A stretch of 64,000 bases of DNA from Lentzea jiangxiensis. Its GTDB lineage: Bacteria > Actinomycetota > Actinomycetes > Mycobacteriales > Pseudonocardiaceae. A program made the translations under genes and the position numbers. The notes under the pieces are model-generated. The model searched no databases, had not been told where the DNA came from, and saw nothing but the letters and a program-made list of their open reading frames with translations. This document shows positions 34,524 to 44,604 of this stretch, piece after piece. Each line of letters opens with the position of its first letter. Within the stretch, counting starts at the first letter, position 1. Where the stretch lies: NCBI RefSeq assembly GCF_900104175.1, contig NZ_FNIX01000001.1:1377975-1441974 (forward strand). The letters run 5' to 3'.

Positions 34524-35114
34524 ATGGAGAAGGCGGCGACGTTGTGGGACCGGTCGCGCCAGGCGGTGGTCGCCGAGATCGTCGAGACGGCGCTGGTCCT
34601 GTTCGCGGAGCAGGGCTACGAGGCGACCACGATGGCCCAGGTCGCCGCGAGGGCCGGTGTGTCGCAGCGGTCGCTGTTCCGCTACTTCGGCACCAAGGAG
34701 GACCTGGTCTGCGGTGAGCAGGACGCGCTCGGTGAGCTGCTGGTCCGCGCGGTCGAGGAGCAGGCGCCCGAAGTGTCCACCTGGGACGCGTTGCGGGCCG
34801 GGTTCACGACGATCCTCACGGCCTCGAACCACACGCAGGAGCGGGTGCTGGAGATCTCGACGCTGATCTTCGGCAACGCCTCGCTGCGCGCGAGGTACTT
34901 CGAGAAGCGGCTGAAGTGGCAGAAGGCGCTCGTGCCCGTCGTCGAGAAGCGGATGGGCATCGAGCACCGCGAGATCCCCGACCCCGCGGCGATGGGCGTC
35001 ATCGCCACGGTGTTCGCGTGCGTCGACACGGCCTCGGAGCTGTGGGTCCGCCACGGCGGCAAGGCTGATCCGTTCGAGCTGTACGAACGAGCACTTGCCG
35101 CCGTGCGCGGTTAG
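34524..35114 (+). CDS. TetR family transcriptional regulator
   Basis: 196 residues. The N-terminal helix-turn-helix is [20 protein letters not shown], followed by [11 protein letters not shown] and an unassigned ligand-binding helical domain. TAGAGT (34512-34517), which overlaps the SDR stop, lies 6 nt upstream of the ATG, so the gene can be transcribed separately without a leader. Its stop codon overlaps that of the convergent tctA gene. It probably represses the SDR gene or itself. Confidence 0.92.
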   Translation: MEKAATLWDRSRQAVVAEIVETALVLFAEQGYEATTMAQVAARAGVSQRSLFRYFGTKEDLVCGEQDALGELLVRAVEEQAPEVSTWDALRAGFTTILTASNHTQERVLEISTLIFGNASLRARYFEKRLKWQKALVPVVEKRMGIEHREIPDPAAMGVIATVFACVDTASELWVRHGGKADPFELYERALAAVRG

Positions 35115-36607
35115 ACCGTCACTTCGGTCTTCTTGCGGCGCAGCCGAAGCGTGAACGCCACGACCAGCAACACCACGAGAACGGTGTAGGCGACCGCCGC
35201 GAACGGGCTCGTCACCAGCGCGCTGAGCGAGCCCTCGCTGATCTGCAGCGTGCGCCGGACCTGCTCCTCCGCCATCGGGCCGAGGATGAGGCCGACGACG
35301 AGCGGCGCGACCGGATAACCGTGGCGCCGCATGAAGAAGCCGACCACACCGATCACCAGCAGCACGATCAGGTCGTCCACGACGAAGTTCACCGCGTAGG
35401 TGCCCAGCGCCGCGAACAGCAGGATGCCCGCGTACAGGTACGGCCGCGGGATCTGCAGCACCTTCACCCAGATCTTCACCAGGGGCAGGTTCAGCACGAG
35501 CAGCATCACGTTGCCGATGTACAGCGACGCGATCAACGCCCACACCATCGCGGAGTTGTTGGTGAACAGCAGCGGTCCCGGCTGGATGCCGTAGCTCTGG
35601 AACGCCGCCACGATCACTGCGGCCGTCGCGGTGGTGGGCAGGCCGAGGGTCAGCAACGGCACCAGAACACCGGCCGCGGCCGCGTTGTTGGCTGCCTCCG
35701 GGCCCGCCACGCCCTCGATCGCGCCCTTGCCGAACTCCTCGGGCCGCTTCGAGAGCTTCTTCTCCGCCGCGTACGACAGGAACGTCGACACGTCGGCGCC
35801 ACCGGCCGGCACGGTGCCGATCGGGAAGCCGATGAACGTGCCGCGCAGCCACGGCTTCCACGAGCGCGACCAGAAGCCGCGCGTCATCCACTTCCCGCCG
35901 ATCGGGATGACCTCGATCGGCCCGTGCCGCAGCCGTGACGCCACGTACAGCGCCTCGCCGACCGCGAACACGCCGACCGCCACCACGACCACGTCGATGC
36001 CGTCGGCCATCGTCGCGATGCCGAGCGTGAAGCGCTGCTGCCCGGTCAGCGTGTCGGTGCCGACGAGCCCGATGAACAGGCCGAGTCCCAGCGACGCCAG
36101 ACCGCGCACCGGGGACGAGCCGAGCAGTGCCGCCACGGTCGTGAACGCCACCACCATCAGTGCCACGTAGTCGGCGGGGCCCAGCTGGACGGCGAAGTCC
36201 GCGATGGTGGGCGCCAGCAACGTGAGCAGCACCGTGGCGATCGTGCCCGCCACGAACGAGCCGATGGCCGCGGTCGCGAGCGCGGCTGCACCGCGCCCGG
36301 CCTTGGCCATCTTGTTGCCTTCCAGGGCGGTCACGACGGACGCCGACTCGCCCGGGGTGTTGAGCAGGATCGACGTCGTCGAACCGCCGTACATGCCGCC
36401 GTAGTAGATGCCCGCGAAGATGATCAGCGCGGCCGTCGGTTCCAGCGTGTAGGTCAGCGGCAGCAGCAGCGCCACCGTCATCGCCGGTCCGATGCCGGGG
36501 AGCACGCCGACGGCGGTGCCGAGCGTGACGCCCAGCAGCGCGTAGAGCAGGTACTCGGGCTGCGCGGCGGTCGCGAAGCCCTCCAGGAGGGCGGTGATGC
36601 TATCCAT
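35111..36607 (-). CDS. tctA: tripartite tricarboxylate transporter large permease TctA
   Basis: 498 residues with about 12 transmembrane helices, full length for the family. Signatures are [20 protein letters not shown] near residue 25 (the family's GxxPGxGxxxA motif), [20 protein letters not shown] and [17 protein letters not shown]. It is the channel subunit of a secondary uptake system for citrate or other tri/dicarboxylates. It overlaps tctB by 8 nt and is the last gene of tctC-tctB-tctA. Confidence 0.95.
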   Translation of the reverse strand: MDSITALLEGFATAAQPEYLLYALLGVTLGTAVGVLPGIGPAMTVALLLPLTYTLEPTAALIIFAGIYYGGMYGGSTTSILLNTPGESASVVTALEGNKMAKAGRGAAALATAAIGSFVAGTIATVLLTLLAPTIADFAVQLGPADYVALMVVAFTTVAALLGSSPVRGLASLGLGLFIGLVGTDTLTGQQRFTLGIATMADGIDVVVVAVGVFAVGEALYVASRLRHGPIEVIPIGGKWMTRGFWSRSWKPWLRGTFIGFPIGTVPAGGADVSTFLSYAAEKKLSKRPEEFGKGAIEGVAGPEAANNAAAAGVLVPLLTLGLPTTATAAVIVAAFQSYGIQPGPLLFTNNSAMVWALIASLYIGNVMLLVLNLPLVKIWVKVLQIPRPYLYAGILLFAALGTYAVNFVVDDLIVLLVIGVVGFFMRRHGYPVAPLVVGLILGPMAEEQVRRTLQISEGSLSALVTSPFAAVAYTVLVVLLVVAFTLRLRRKKTEVTV

Positions 36608-37091
36608 CGAGGAGCGGCACCCCTTCGAAGATCCCGGCCGGCAGCGACAGGCCCAGGCCGGAGGCGAACACGACCTGCACGACGAGCGCCAGCACCACCG
36701 CGATCGGCAGCGCCCGCCACCAGGTCGCGCCCAGGCTCCAGGCGGCGCCGAAGAACAGCAGCGCCGCCGCGACCGGCCAGCCGACCAGGTCGATCAGCAC
36801 CAGGTGCGCGACGAGGACGGCCACCAGCTTGCCCACGGTGACCCAGTCGGTGCGGACCGTCTCGTCGACGTCCTCGGCCTCCTCGGCCCGCCCGAGCTTC
36901 CCGCGCGCGGTCGCGATGATCGCCGCGATGCCCGTCACGACGAGCAGGATTCCCACCGCGTAGGGGAACGCGCGTGGTCCGACGGCGTTGTCGTCGCGCG
37001 CGGCGATCGTGGTCGCGTCGACGAGGGTGAAGACCCCGATCGCCGCGACCAGACCGCCGAACGCGTACTCCTCCGCTTTTTCAGCGATCAC
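36600..37091 (-). CDS. tctB: tripartite tricarboxylate transporter small permease TctB
   Basis: 163 residues from GTG 37091, overlapping the tctC stop (GTGA). Four transmembrane helices ([66 protein letters not shown]) and position between tctC and tctA identify it. It is the poorly conserved small membrane subunit. Confidence 0.92.
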   Translation of the reverse strand: MIAEKAEEYAFGGLVAAIGVFTLVDATTIAARDDNAVGPRAFPYAVGILLVVTGIAAIIATARGKLGRAEEAEDVDETVRTDWVTVGKLVAVLVAHLVLIDLVGWPVAAALLFFGAAWSLGATWWRALPIAVVLALVVQVVFASGLGLSLPAGIFEGVPLLDG

Positions 37092-38059
37092 TTGACGAGC
37101 CCGATGTCCTGCAGTGCGGGCTTCACGCGGCCGATTTCCTTGAACAGGAACGTGGAGAACTCGGTGCCGGTCAGGAAGGTGTCGGTCCAGCCCTTCTTCT
37201 GCAGCTCCGCCTTCCACGCGTCGCTCGCGTGCATGTCGGTGACGAGCTTGGTGAGACGGGTCTTGGCCTCGGCCGAGATCGACGCCGGCGCCACGACGCC
37301 GCGCCAGTTGATCAGCTCGACGTTGAGGTCCTTGAACGTCGGCGCGTTCAGGTCGGGGTGCGGGTTCGGGCCGGACGTGCCCAGCGCGCGCAGCTTGCCC
37401 GCCTTGATCTGCTCCCTGTACTCGCCGACGCCCGAGATGCCCGCGTCGACCTTCTTGCCGAGCAGTGCCGCCAGCGACTCGCCGCCACCGGAGTAGGGCA
37501 CGTAGTTCAGCTTGGCCGGGTCGATGTTCTTCGCCTTGAGCAGCATGCCGGCGAGGATGTGGTCGGTGCCGCCGGCCGAGCCGCCGGTGATCGAGACGCT
37601 CTTGCCCTTCTCGTTGACCGCGTTGAGCAGGTCGTCGATCGTCTTGTGCGGCGAGTCGGCGGGCACCACGACCACCTCGTCCTCGGCCGTCAGCCGGGCG
37701 ATCGGCGTGGTCTCCTCCAGCCGGGTCTGCGACGCGTTGGTCTCCACCGCGCCGATCATGACCAGACCGGTGATCATCAGGAACGACTCGGAGCGCTCCG
37801 AGCTGAGCTTCTGCAGACCGACCGTGCCGCCGGCGCCGCCGACGTTGCTGACCTGCACGGAGTTGACGAGCTTCGCGCCGGTCACCGCCGACTGCATCGC
37901 GCGGGCGGTCTGGTCCCAGCCGCCACCGGGGTCGGCGGGCGCCATGATCTCCAGCTTGGCGATGGAGTCACCGCTCGCGCCCTTCGTCCCCTGACCGCAT
38001 CCCGCGAGCACCAGTCCCGCGGCGGCGACCGCCACGGCTCGTCTCCAGGCCGTACTCAT
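37088..38059 (-). CDS. tctC: tripartite tricarboxylate transporter substrate-binding lipoprotein TctC
   Basis: 323 residues. The lipoprotein signal peptide ends LVLAGCGQG with Cys near residue 21. The mature protein has the Bug/TctC fold ([17 protein letters not shown] at the ligand loop, [35 protein letters not shown]). It captures the carboxylate outside the membrane for TctAB. It is the first gene of the operon and diverges from a CitA-type sensor kinase, which most likely turns the operon on when substrate is present. Confidence 0.95.
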   Translation of the reverse strand: MSTAWRRAVAVAAAGLVLAGCGQGTKGASGDSIAKLEIMAPADPGGGWDQTARAMQSAVTGAKLVNSVQVSNVGGAGGTVGLQKLSSERSESFLMITGLVMIGAVETNASQTRLEETTPIARLTAEDEVVVVPADSPHKTIDDLLNAVNEKGKSVSITGGSAGGTDHILAGMLLKAKNIDPAKLNYVPYSGGGESLAALLGKKVDAGISGVGEYREQIKAGKLRALGTSGPNPHPDLNAPTFKDLNVELINWRGVVAPASISAEAKTRLTKLVTDMHASDAWKAELQKKGWTDTFLTGTEFSTFLFKEIGRVKPALQDIGLVK

Positions 38060-38121
38060 CCAACACTCCTCGCATCGTCGCGAACGCTGGGCGGGGACGC
38101 TAGGTAACGGCTGCGTGCATA

Positions 38122-38142
38122 CGTAAGTGTTAGGTCGTAAGT
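38122..38142. promoter_or_regulatory. direct repeat in the tctC-sensor kinase intergenic region
   Basis: CGTAAGT occurs at 38122-38128 and 38136-38142, a 14-bp period, in an unusually AT-rich 120-bp stretch between the divergent tct operon and the two-component genes. This is a likely binding site for the CitB-like response regulator. Confidence 0.4.
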
Positions 38143-38182
38143 TCCGTATTGGTCGTTTAGTTCGTGACTTCTTTCACAGGTG

Positions 38183-39769
38183 ATGAGTGAGAATTCCCCC
38201 ATGTTCCGTCGATCTGTTTCGTTTGGGGCCTTGCTGCTGGCGTTGCAGGTGGTCATCGTCCTGATGACGACCTGCGCCGCCGGTCTGCTGGCGGCCAAGC
38301 TGCAGAGCGACCGCATCCGCGACTCGTACAAGGACCGGATGCTGTCGGTCGCGGAGAGCGTGGCGCGGCTACCGGCAGTCATCGAGGCGTTCGGGACCGT
38401 TGACCCGTCCGCGTCCATCCAGCCGTTGGCCGAGGTGATCCGGAAGGCGTCCAACGTGACGTACGTGGTCGTCGCCGACGGCAACGGCGTCCGCTACGCC
38501 CACCCCGACCCGAAGCGCATCGGCGAGCACGTGTCCACCGACCCGAGCACCGCGTTGTCCGGCGAGGTGTTCGTCGGCACGGAGACGGGCACGCTCGGCA
38601 CGTCGTTGCGCGCGAAGGTGCCGATCCGCACTCCCGAGGGCCGGATCATCGGCATGGCCTCGGTCGGCATCCTGGAGAGCCAGCTGTCCGAGGACCTCGC
38701 CGAGGACCTGCCGGAGCTGATCGGCTGGCTGGCCGCGGCCGCCCTCGTCGGCGTGCTGGGGGCCGCGCTGGTCACGCAGCACGTGCGGCGCCGGATGTTC
38801 CGCCTCGAACCCGCGGAGATCGCGCAGCTGCTGGAGACCAGGGACGCCATGCTGCACGGCATCCGCGAGGGCGTGGTCGCCGTGGACGACCAGGAGCGGC
38901 TGGCGCTGGTCAACGACGAGGCGATGCGCCTGCTCGGCCTGGCGGAGGACCCCAGCGGGCAGCCGGCGGCGGAGGTCCTCGACGACGGCCTGCTCGCCCT
39001 GGCGCGCGGCGACGACGTGGCCGACCGGCTGGTGCTCGCCGGCGAACGGGTCCTGGTCGCGAACCGGATGACGGCCAAGACGCACGACCGCGCGGTCGGC
39101 GTCGTGCTGACGTTGCGCGACCGGACGGAACTGCACGACGCGCTGAGGGAGCTCGACGGCCAGCGCACCGTCACGGAGGTGCTGCGGGCGCAGGCCCACG
39201 AGTTCTCCAACCACCTGCACGTCATCGGCGGTCTGCTGGAGCTCGACCGCGGCCCGGACGCGGTCGCGTACATCGAACGGGTCGGCGGAGCGGGGTCGCT
39301 CACCGCCGACATCATCGACGGGGCGAACGCCGACCCCGCGCTGGCGGCCCTGTTGCTGGCAAAATCGTCCACCGCGCACGAACGAGGTGTGGAGCTGCGG
39401 CTCGATCCCGGCAGCTCCGTCGACATCCGTGCGGGCGACGACGCGTTGACCGTCCTGGGCAACCTGGTCGACAACGCGGTGGACGCCGTGGAGACCGGAG
39501 GAACCGTGCGGGTGCTGGTGCGTTCGTCGGCGAGCGGGGTGCGGGTGGTCGTGGACGACGACGGGCCAGGGGTGGCCGAGTCGCAACGAGGCCGGATCTT
39601 CGACCTCGGCGTGAGCTCGAAGGACGCCCAGGGCGCGCACGGCAGGGGAATAGGACTGGCATTGGTGTCGAGGGTGGTGACCCGGCGCAGCGGCCGGGTG
39701 GCGATCACCGACTCGGAGCTCGGCGGCGCGTCGTTCGACGTGTGGCTGCCGGAAACGGGGAACCGATGA
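38183..39769 (+). CDS. CitA/DcuS-type sensor histidine kinase
   Basis: About 528 residues; ATG 38183 and ATG 38201 are both possible starts. Helix 1 (~residues 13-35), an extracellular PAS-like (CACHE/PDC) sensor (~45-180, with GVRYAHPDPKRIGEHVSTD, here YAHPDPKRIGEHV), and helix 2 (LIGWLAAAALVGVLGAAL) are followed by a cytoplasmic PAS (VVAVDDQERLALVNDEAM). The phospho-accepting histidine is in RAQAHEFSNHLHVIGGL. The ATPase has GNLVDNAVDAVE, VDDDGPGV and GRGIGLALV. It senses citrate or a C4/C6 carboxylate and is translationally coupled to the regulator. Confidence 0.93.
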   Translation: MSENSPMFRRSVSFGALLLALQVVIVLMTTCAAGLLAAKLQSDRIRDSYKDRMLSVAESVARLPAVIEAFGTVDPSASIQPLAEVIRKASNVTYVVVADGNGVRYAHPDPKRIGEHVSTDPSTALSGEVFVGTETGTLGTSLRAKVPIRTPEGRIIGMASVGILESQLSEDLAEDLPELIGWLAAAALVGVLGAALVTQHVRRRMFRLEPAEIAQLLETRDAMLHGIREGVVAVDDQERLALVNDEAMRLLGLAEDPSGQPAAEVLDDGLLALARGDDVADRLVLAGERVLVANRMTAKTHDRAVGVVLTLRDRTELHDALRELDGQRTVTEVLRAQAHEFSNHLHVIGGLLELDRGPDAVAYIERVGGAGSLTADIIDGANADPALAALLLAKSSTAHERGVELRLDPGSSVDIRAGDDALTVLGNLVDNAVDAVETGGTVRVLVRSSASGVRVVVDDDGPGVAESQRGRIFDLGVSSKDAQGAHGRGIGLALVSRVVTRRSGRVAITDSELGGASFDVWLPETGNR

Positions 39770-40437
39770 GCGTGCGGACGCTCGTGGTCGATGACGACTT
39801 CGCCGTGGCGGCGATCCACCGCGGTTTCCTGGAGGCGATGCCCGAGTTCGAGGTGGTAGGCGAGGCGCACCGCGGAGGAGAGGCGTTGCGCGCCATCGAC
39901 GCGCTGCGGCCCGACCTGGTGCTGCTCGACATCCACCTGCCCGACATGTCGGGGCTCGAGGTGCTGTCACGGCTGCGCGCCCGCGGCGGGACCCCGGTCG
40001 ACGTCATCGCGGTCACCGCGGCGCGCGAGCGGGAGACCGTGCGGCAGGCCATGTCCCGCGGTGTCGACAACTACCTGGTGAAGCCGTTCACGCGCACGGC
40101 GTTCATCGATCGCATGCGCGAGTACCTCGCCCAGCGCATCGAGGTGCAGCGGCTCGGGCAGGTGCTCGACCAGGACGAGGTCGACTCGTTGATGCACCAC
40201 CGGCCGCGAACCCTCGCGATGCCCAAGGGGTTGTCGGCGGTGACCCTGCGGCTGGTGACCGATGCGTTGCGGGACAGCGAGAACGACCTGTCGGCGCAGG
40301 AGGTCGGCGACCGGGCGGGACTGTCGCGGGTCAGCGCGCGCCGCTACCTGGAGCACCTGGTGACGATCGGCAAGGCCGAGGTGCAGCCGCGCTACGGCAT
40401 GGCGAACCGCCCGGCGCACGGGTACCGGCTGACCTGA
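39766..40437 (+). CDS. CitB/DcuR-type response regulator
   Basis: 223 residues from ATG 39766, overlapping the kinase stop (ATGA). The receiver domain (~1-120) has acidic pocket VVDDDFAV and phospho-acceptor aspartate in LVLLDIHLPDMSG, with KPFTR as the conserved lysine. The C-terminal domain carries a helix-turn-helix (SAQEVGDRAGLSRVSARRYL, ~175-195) of the CitB type. It most likely activates tctCBA. A hairpin terminator follows. Confidence 0.94.
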   Translation: MSVRTLVVDDDFAVAAIHRGFLEAMPEFEVVGEAHRGGEALRAIDALRPDLVLLDIHLPDMSGLEVLSRLRARGGTPVDVIAVTAARERETVRQAMSRGVDNYLVKPFTRTAFIDRMREYLAQRIEVQRLGQVLDQDEVDSLMHHRPRTLAMPKGLSAVTLRLVTDALRDSENDLSAQEVGDRAGLSRVSARRYLEHLVTIGKAEVQPRYGMANRPAHGYRLT

Positions 40438-40444
40438 CCGGTCA

Positions 40445-40473
40445 CTCCACAATGGACTTCCGTCCTTGTGGAG
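40445..40473 (+). terminator. hairpin after the two-component genes
   Basis: CTCCACAA-T-GGAC (40445-40457) pairs with GTCC-TTGTGGAG (40462-40473) around a 4-nt loop, starting 7 nt after the stop. Confidence 0.7.
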
Positions 40474-40525
40474 GTCTTGTGGAGGTTTCACCGCAACCAC
40501 CGCGGTCACTGGCATGCTCGGGTGC

Positions 40526-41053
40526 ATGAGACATGGGGGCAAAGTTCTGACAGCAATCGCCGTTCTGGCCGGACTGGTCGCGAGCGGCCCTGTCGCGCAG
40601 GCGTCGGAGGATCCCGGCTGTGCGGCCGGAGTGCGGTTCACCTCGAACCACACCGAGGCGGCCTCGGGGCTGCGCGTGATGTCGGTCGAGGTGGCCAACT
40701 GCGGGACGGAGGCGTTGCAGCTCAACGGGTATCCGCAGGTGAGCCTGTTCGACGCGGAGCGCCTGCCGTTGGACGTCGCGATCCTCCAGGGCACCGGCGG
40801 GATCACCGTCCTCGACGGGTTCGACGACCCGCCGCAGCCGATCACCGTGCAGCCGGGGGAGAGCGCCGCCAGCGCGTTCGTGTGGCGGAACACGAACACC
40901 TCGCTGGAGCCGCCGCAGGTCGCCAAGCACGTTGAACTGGCGACCGCTCCGGGCGCCGTGCAGCAGTCGTTGATCGCCGTGGCGCCGCAACGGAGCATCC
41001 ACATCGACCTCGGCAGCACGGGACGGATGGGCGTTCGCGCCTGGTACCGCTAG
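40526..41053 (+). CDS. secreted DUF4232 protein
   Basis: 175 residues from ATG 40526 (ATG 40514 is an alternative). The signal peptide (VLTAIAVLAGLVASGPVAQA) is probably cleaved before SEDPG. The mature part matches DUF4232, an actinobacterial extracellular immunoglobulin-like domain (SVEVANCGTEALQLNGYPQV, PGESAASAFVWRN) with two cysteines placed for a disulfide. The function is unknown. Confidence 0.85.
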   Translation: MRHGGKVLTAIAVLAGLVASGPVAQASEDPGCAAGVRFTSNHTEAASGLRVMSVEVANCGTEALQLNGYPQVSLFDAERLPLDVAILQGTGGITVLDGFDDPPQPITVQPGESAASAFVWRNTNTSLEPPQVAKHVELATAPGAVQQSLIAVAPQRSIHIDLGSTGRMGVRAWYR

Positions 41054-41135
41054 TAAAGGGAGCTCAGGGGCGCGGGGTGGTGTCGGAAGTGTTAAATCTT
41101 CCGGCGCCGCGGCGTTTCCGTGTTCTGATGGCCGC

Positions 41136-41744
41136 ATGTCGGTCACCGCGCTCCTGAGCTTCACCTTCGTCGCGCTGCTCACCGTCATCACGCCCGGCCT
41201 GGAAACCCTCCTGGTGCTGCGGACGGCGCTGCTGGCCGGCCGTCGTGCCGCGATGGGCGTCGTCGTGGGCAGCACGCTGGGCTGCCTGGTGTGGGCGACC
41301 GCCGGACTGATCGGGCTGACGGCGTTGCTGCAGGCGTCCGAGCTGGCCTACGACATCGTGCGCTGGCTCGGTGCGGGCTACCTGGTCCTCCTCGGGATCA
41401 AGGCGCTGTGGGCGTCCCGGCGGCCGGCCGAGCTCGACGAACCGGCGCCGGTGCCGTCCGTGCGGGCGGCGGTCCGGGTCGGGCTGCTGACGAACCTGCT
41501 CAACCCGAAGCCGGGCGTCTTCTACGTCTCGCTGCTGCCGCAGTTCCTCCCGGTCGGCCAGCCGGCGTGGGGTGTCGTGCTCGTCGCCATCCACCTCGGC
41601 ATCGGCCTGCTGTGGTTCCCGGTCCTGATCACGGCGGCCGGGCGGGCGCGCGCTCTCCTGCTGCGGCAGCGGGTTCTGCTGGACCGCCTGTCCGCGTCCG
41701 CGCTGATCGCCTTCGGCCTGAAAACCGCTGCTGACGCGAGATAG
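41136..41744 (+). CDS. LysE family exporter, first copy
   Basis: 202 residues and about six transmembrane helices. LysE/RhtB signatures are LLTVITPGLETLLVLRTALLAG (here VITPGLETLLVLRTALL) and GLLTNLLNPKPGVFYVSLLPQF. It exports amino acids or similar polar metabolites. A close paralogue follows after 19 nt in the same direction, so the two probably form one transcript. The substrate is unknown. Confidence 0.9.
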   Translation: MSVTALLSFTFVALLTVITPGLETLLVLRTALLAGRRAAMGVVVGSTLGCLVWATAGLIGLTALLQASELAYDIVRWLGAGYLVLLGIKALWASRRPAELDEPAPVPSVRAAVRVGLLTNLLNPKPGVFYVSLLPQFLPVGQPAWGVVLVAIHLGIGLLWFPVLITAAGRARALLLRQRVLLDRLSASALIAFGLKTAADAR

Positions 41745-41763
41745 CCTGTGATCTGATGTGCCC

Positions 41764-42372
41764 ATGTCGACCGCCGCGCTCCTGAGCTTCTCGCTCATCG
41801 CACTGCTCACCGTCCTCACGCCCGGCCTCGACACGGTCCTGGTGCTGCGCACGGCGCTGTTCAGCGGCAAGCGCGCTGCGATGAGGGTGGTGCTCGGCAT
41901 CTCGCTCGGCTGCCTGGTGTGGGGGGTGGCGAGCCTCGCGGGCCTGACAGCGCTGCTGACGGCGTCGGAGCTGGCCTACGACGTCGTGCGGTGGCTCGGC
42001 GCGGCCTACCTGGTCTACCTCGGCGCGAAGGCGTTGTGGGACTCGCGCAAGGCCGTGTCGCTGGAGGACTCCCGTCCGGTGCCGACCGCGAAGGCGTCGT
42101 TGCGGGTGGGACTGCTGACGAACCTGCTCAACCCCAAGGTCGGCGTCTTCTACCTGTCGCTGCTGCCGCAGTTCATGCCTGTGGGTCAACCCGCGTGGGG
42201 CGCTGTCCTCGTCACCGTGCACCTCGGCCTCGGTCTCGTGTGGTTGCCGTTCCTGGTCGTCGTGGCCGGTCGCGCCCGTGCTTTCCTGCTGCGGCAACGG
42301 GTTCTGCTGGACCGCCTGACCGCGTCGGTGCTCGTCGCGCTCGGGCTGAAGCTGGCGTTCGAGGCGCGCTAG
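41764..42372 (+). CDS. LysE family exporter, second copy
   Basis: 202 residues from ATG 41764 (GTG 41758 would add two). It is closely similar to the preceding gene along its whole length (LLTVLTPGLDTVLVLRTALF, GLLTNLLNPKVGVFYLSLLP), showing a recent tandem duplication followed by divergence. The substrate is unknown. Its stop overlaps that of the convergent LuxR-type regulator. Confidence 0.9.
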   Translation: MSTAALLSFSLIALLTVLTPGLDTVLVLRTALFSGKRAAMRVVLGISLGCLVWGVASLAGLTALLTASELAYDVVRWLGAAYLVYLGAKALWDSRKAVSLEDSRPVPTAKASLRVGLLTNLLNPKVGVFYLSLLPQFMPVGQPAWGAVLVTVHLGLGLVWLPFLVVVAGRARAFLLRQRVLLDRLTASVLVALGLKLAFEAR

Positions 42373-44540
42373 CGATCGGTCGCGGCCGAGCGGTGCCACG
42401 CCGCGAGGGCCGTCCTGCTGGGCAGTCCGAGCTTCACGCTGATGTTGACCACGTGCCGGTCCGCCGTCCGCGGCGAGATGAACAGCCTCGCCGCGATCTG
42501 CTTCGACGTGCACCCCTCCGCGACCAGGCCGGCGATCGTGAACTCCTGCCTGCTCAGGCCACCGGGCAGGGCGGGCACGACCGGCCGGCGCTCGGAGGCC
42601 GGCACCGGTTCGAGCGCGAACGCCACGGCCTGTTCGGGACGCAGGTCGGCCCCCAGGGTCGTGATCACCTGGTAGTCGTCGCCGAGCGCGCGGCGGGTGC
42701 CGCGGTCCGCCCGCTCCAGCACCTGCTGGAACGGGCTCATGCCGCCGAACGAGATCCGGGAGATCCGTTCCTGGGACCGCAGGGCGCCCAGCAGCCGGGC
42801 GGCGCGGTCGAACGCCCCCAGTTCCGCGCACGCGCAGGCGAGCAGCCACAGGCTGAACGGCGCACCCCACGTGTCGCCGAGCGTGAGCTGGATCCGCAAC
42901 GCCCTCAACGCCGGCCCGTGCACCTCCGCCGGGTCGCCGTGCAGCAGCTCGTGGAGCCCGCGCAGCCACAACCCCCAGGCGTGCGACCAGTTCACGCCGT
43001 TGCTCTCCGCCTGCCTGATGAGCCCGGTCGTGGCCTTGTCCGCCGCTTCGGCGTCCAGCAGGAAGCACGTCGCCATCGCGTGCATGAGTTCGGTGATGTA
43101 GGTGTCACCCGGTGAGGCGTGCCGACGGCACAGTTCGACGACGTGCGCGTACAACGGCACGCAGTCCGGCGACCCCTCCACGAAGAAGAGGTGCGTGGCC
43201 TCGGCCAGAACGAGGTGCACGTCGGTGACCGGCAGCCGTGGCAACGTGCGCGCTTCGTTCATCAGCGGGATCGCCGTCGCCATGTCGCCGCGTGCCTGCG
43301 CCATGTACGCGCAGTGTGCGAGCAGCGACGTCCGCAACGGTGCCTCGGTGATCGCCTCGCGCGCGGCCGCCAGCAGGTCCCAGGCCTGGCCGAGCATGCC
43401 GGCGAACGACGTGAACCGCGCCCTCTGGCCGTTCATCGCCATCGTCGCCCCGACCGCGGCGAGACCGGGGGTGCGCAGGGCGTGGCCGATCGCCGCGCGG
43501 ACGTTCGGCCACTCCTCCCACAGCCTGCCCATCCACAGCGCCTCGCCGGGCGAGAACCACGAGCGGGCGACCTCGTCCACGAACTCGTTGTAATGCAGCG
43601 CGTGGCGGCGCAACGGTTCATCCGCGTCCGTCAGCAGACGAGCACCGAACTGCGACACGGCGCTGAGCAACCGGTACCGCGTCTCACCGGTGACAGGACT
43701 GGTCGTCGCCACCACGATCGACCTGCGGACCAGCGCGCACAACGGTTGCTGCACGTCCGCGTCCGCCACCGCCTCGGCCGCGGCGAGGTCGAAGTCCGCG
43801 GGGAACACCGACAGCGCCGCCCACACCAGTCGTTCCTCGTCCGTGCAGCGCCGCGCCGCCCACCCGAGCACCTGGTCCAGCGTGACGGGCCCGAGCCCGT
43901 CGAGCACCTCGGTCAGCGGCGTCCCGGCGGGTCGTGCCGCCACGAGCTCGACGGAGAGCGGAAGTCCGTCCACCGCCGTGCACAACGCGGTGACGTCGGC
44001 CTGCTCGGCCACCACCCCGGCCCGGTCCTCGAACAGCCGCACCGCGTCGTCGACGCTCAACGGGGGAACCCGCAGCACGCGTTCGCCGTAGATGCCGAGC
44101 GGCTCCCGCGAGGTCACCAGGATCGTCAGGCCCTCGCAGTCGCGCCGGAGGTGGTGCACGAGGTGCCGCACCGCGTCCAGCAGGTGCTCGCAGTCGTCCA
44201 GGACGAGCAGCAGGTGCTTGTCGTGCAACGACTCCACGAGACGGCCGAACCCGCCGTCCGGTGCGTTGTCGACGATCCGCAACTCGGCCGCGACCACGCG
44301 GGCGAGCAGCGCCGGGTCCCCGAGGTCCCCGAGCCGCACCCGCCGGACGCCGTGCTGGAACGCCTCCGCCGCGGCGAGCGAGCGCCCCGCCTCCACGGCG
44401 AGCCGGGACTTGCCGGCACCTCCCGCACCCGTCAGCGTGACCAGCCTGGTCTCGCGTAGGAGCACCTCGGTCTCGGCGAGCACCGCACCGCGGCCGATGA
44501 GCGTCGTGGTCTGGGCGGACAGGGTGCCCCGCACGGTCAT
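42369..44540 (-). CDS. large ATP-binding LuxR-type regulator
   Basis: 723 residues. An N-terminal STAND-type ATPase (Walker A TGAGGAGKSRLAVE, ~residue 40; Walker B-like LLLVLDDCEHLLDA, ~120) is followed by helical repeats (~290-620). The C-terminal LuxR helix-turn-helix (GLSRQEFTIAGLVAEGCTSK, QIAARLFISPRTADRHVVNI) ends the chain. These regulators use nucleotide-dependent oligomerisation to activate nearby genes. Candidates here are the adjacent LysE exporters (convergent) or the aminoacyl-lipid genes upstream on the same strand. Confidence 0.9.
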   Translation of the reverse strand: MTVRGTLSAQTTTLIGRGAVLAETEVLLRETRLVTLTGAGGAGKSRLAVEAGRSLAAAEAFQHGVRRVRLGDLGDPALLARVVAAELRIVDNAPDGGFGRLVESLHDKHLLLVLDDCEHLLDAVRHLVHHLRRDCEGLTILVTSREPLGIYGERVLRVPPLSVDDAVRLFEDRAGVVAEQADVTALCTAVDGLPLSVELVAARPAGTPLTEVLDGLGPVTLDQVLGWAARRCTDEERLVWAALSVFPADFDLAAAEAVADADVQQPLCALVRRSIVVATTSPVTGETRYRLLSAVSQFGARLLTDADEPLRRHALHYNEFVDEVARSWFSPGEALWMGRLWEEWPNVRAAIGHALRTPGLAAVGATMAMNGQRARFTSFAGMLGQAWDLLAAAREAITEAPLRTSLLAHCAYMAQARGDMATAIPLMNEARTLPRLPVTDVHLVLAEATHLFFVEGSPDCVPLYAHVVELCRRHASPGDTYITELMHAMATCFLLDAEAADKATTGLIRQAESNGVNWSHAWGLWLRGLHELLHGDPAEVHGPALRALRIQLTLGDTWGAPFSLWLLACACAELGAFDRAARLLGALRSQERISRISFGGMSPFQQVLERADRGTRRALGDDYQVITTLGADLRPEQAVAFALEPVPASERRPVVPALPGGLSRQEFTIAGLVAEGCTSKQIAARLFISPRTADRHVVNISVKLGLPSRTALAAWHRSAATDR

Positions 44541-44604
44541 CGGCGCATCTTCGCCCAGCGCGGCGGGGGTGTGATGACGAGCATCACGTCACCACCCCTT
44601 CGGC

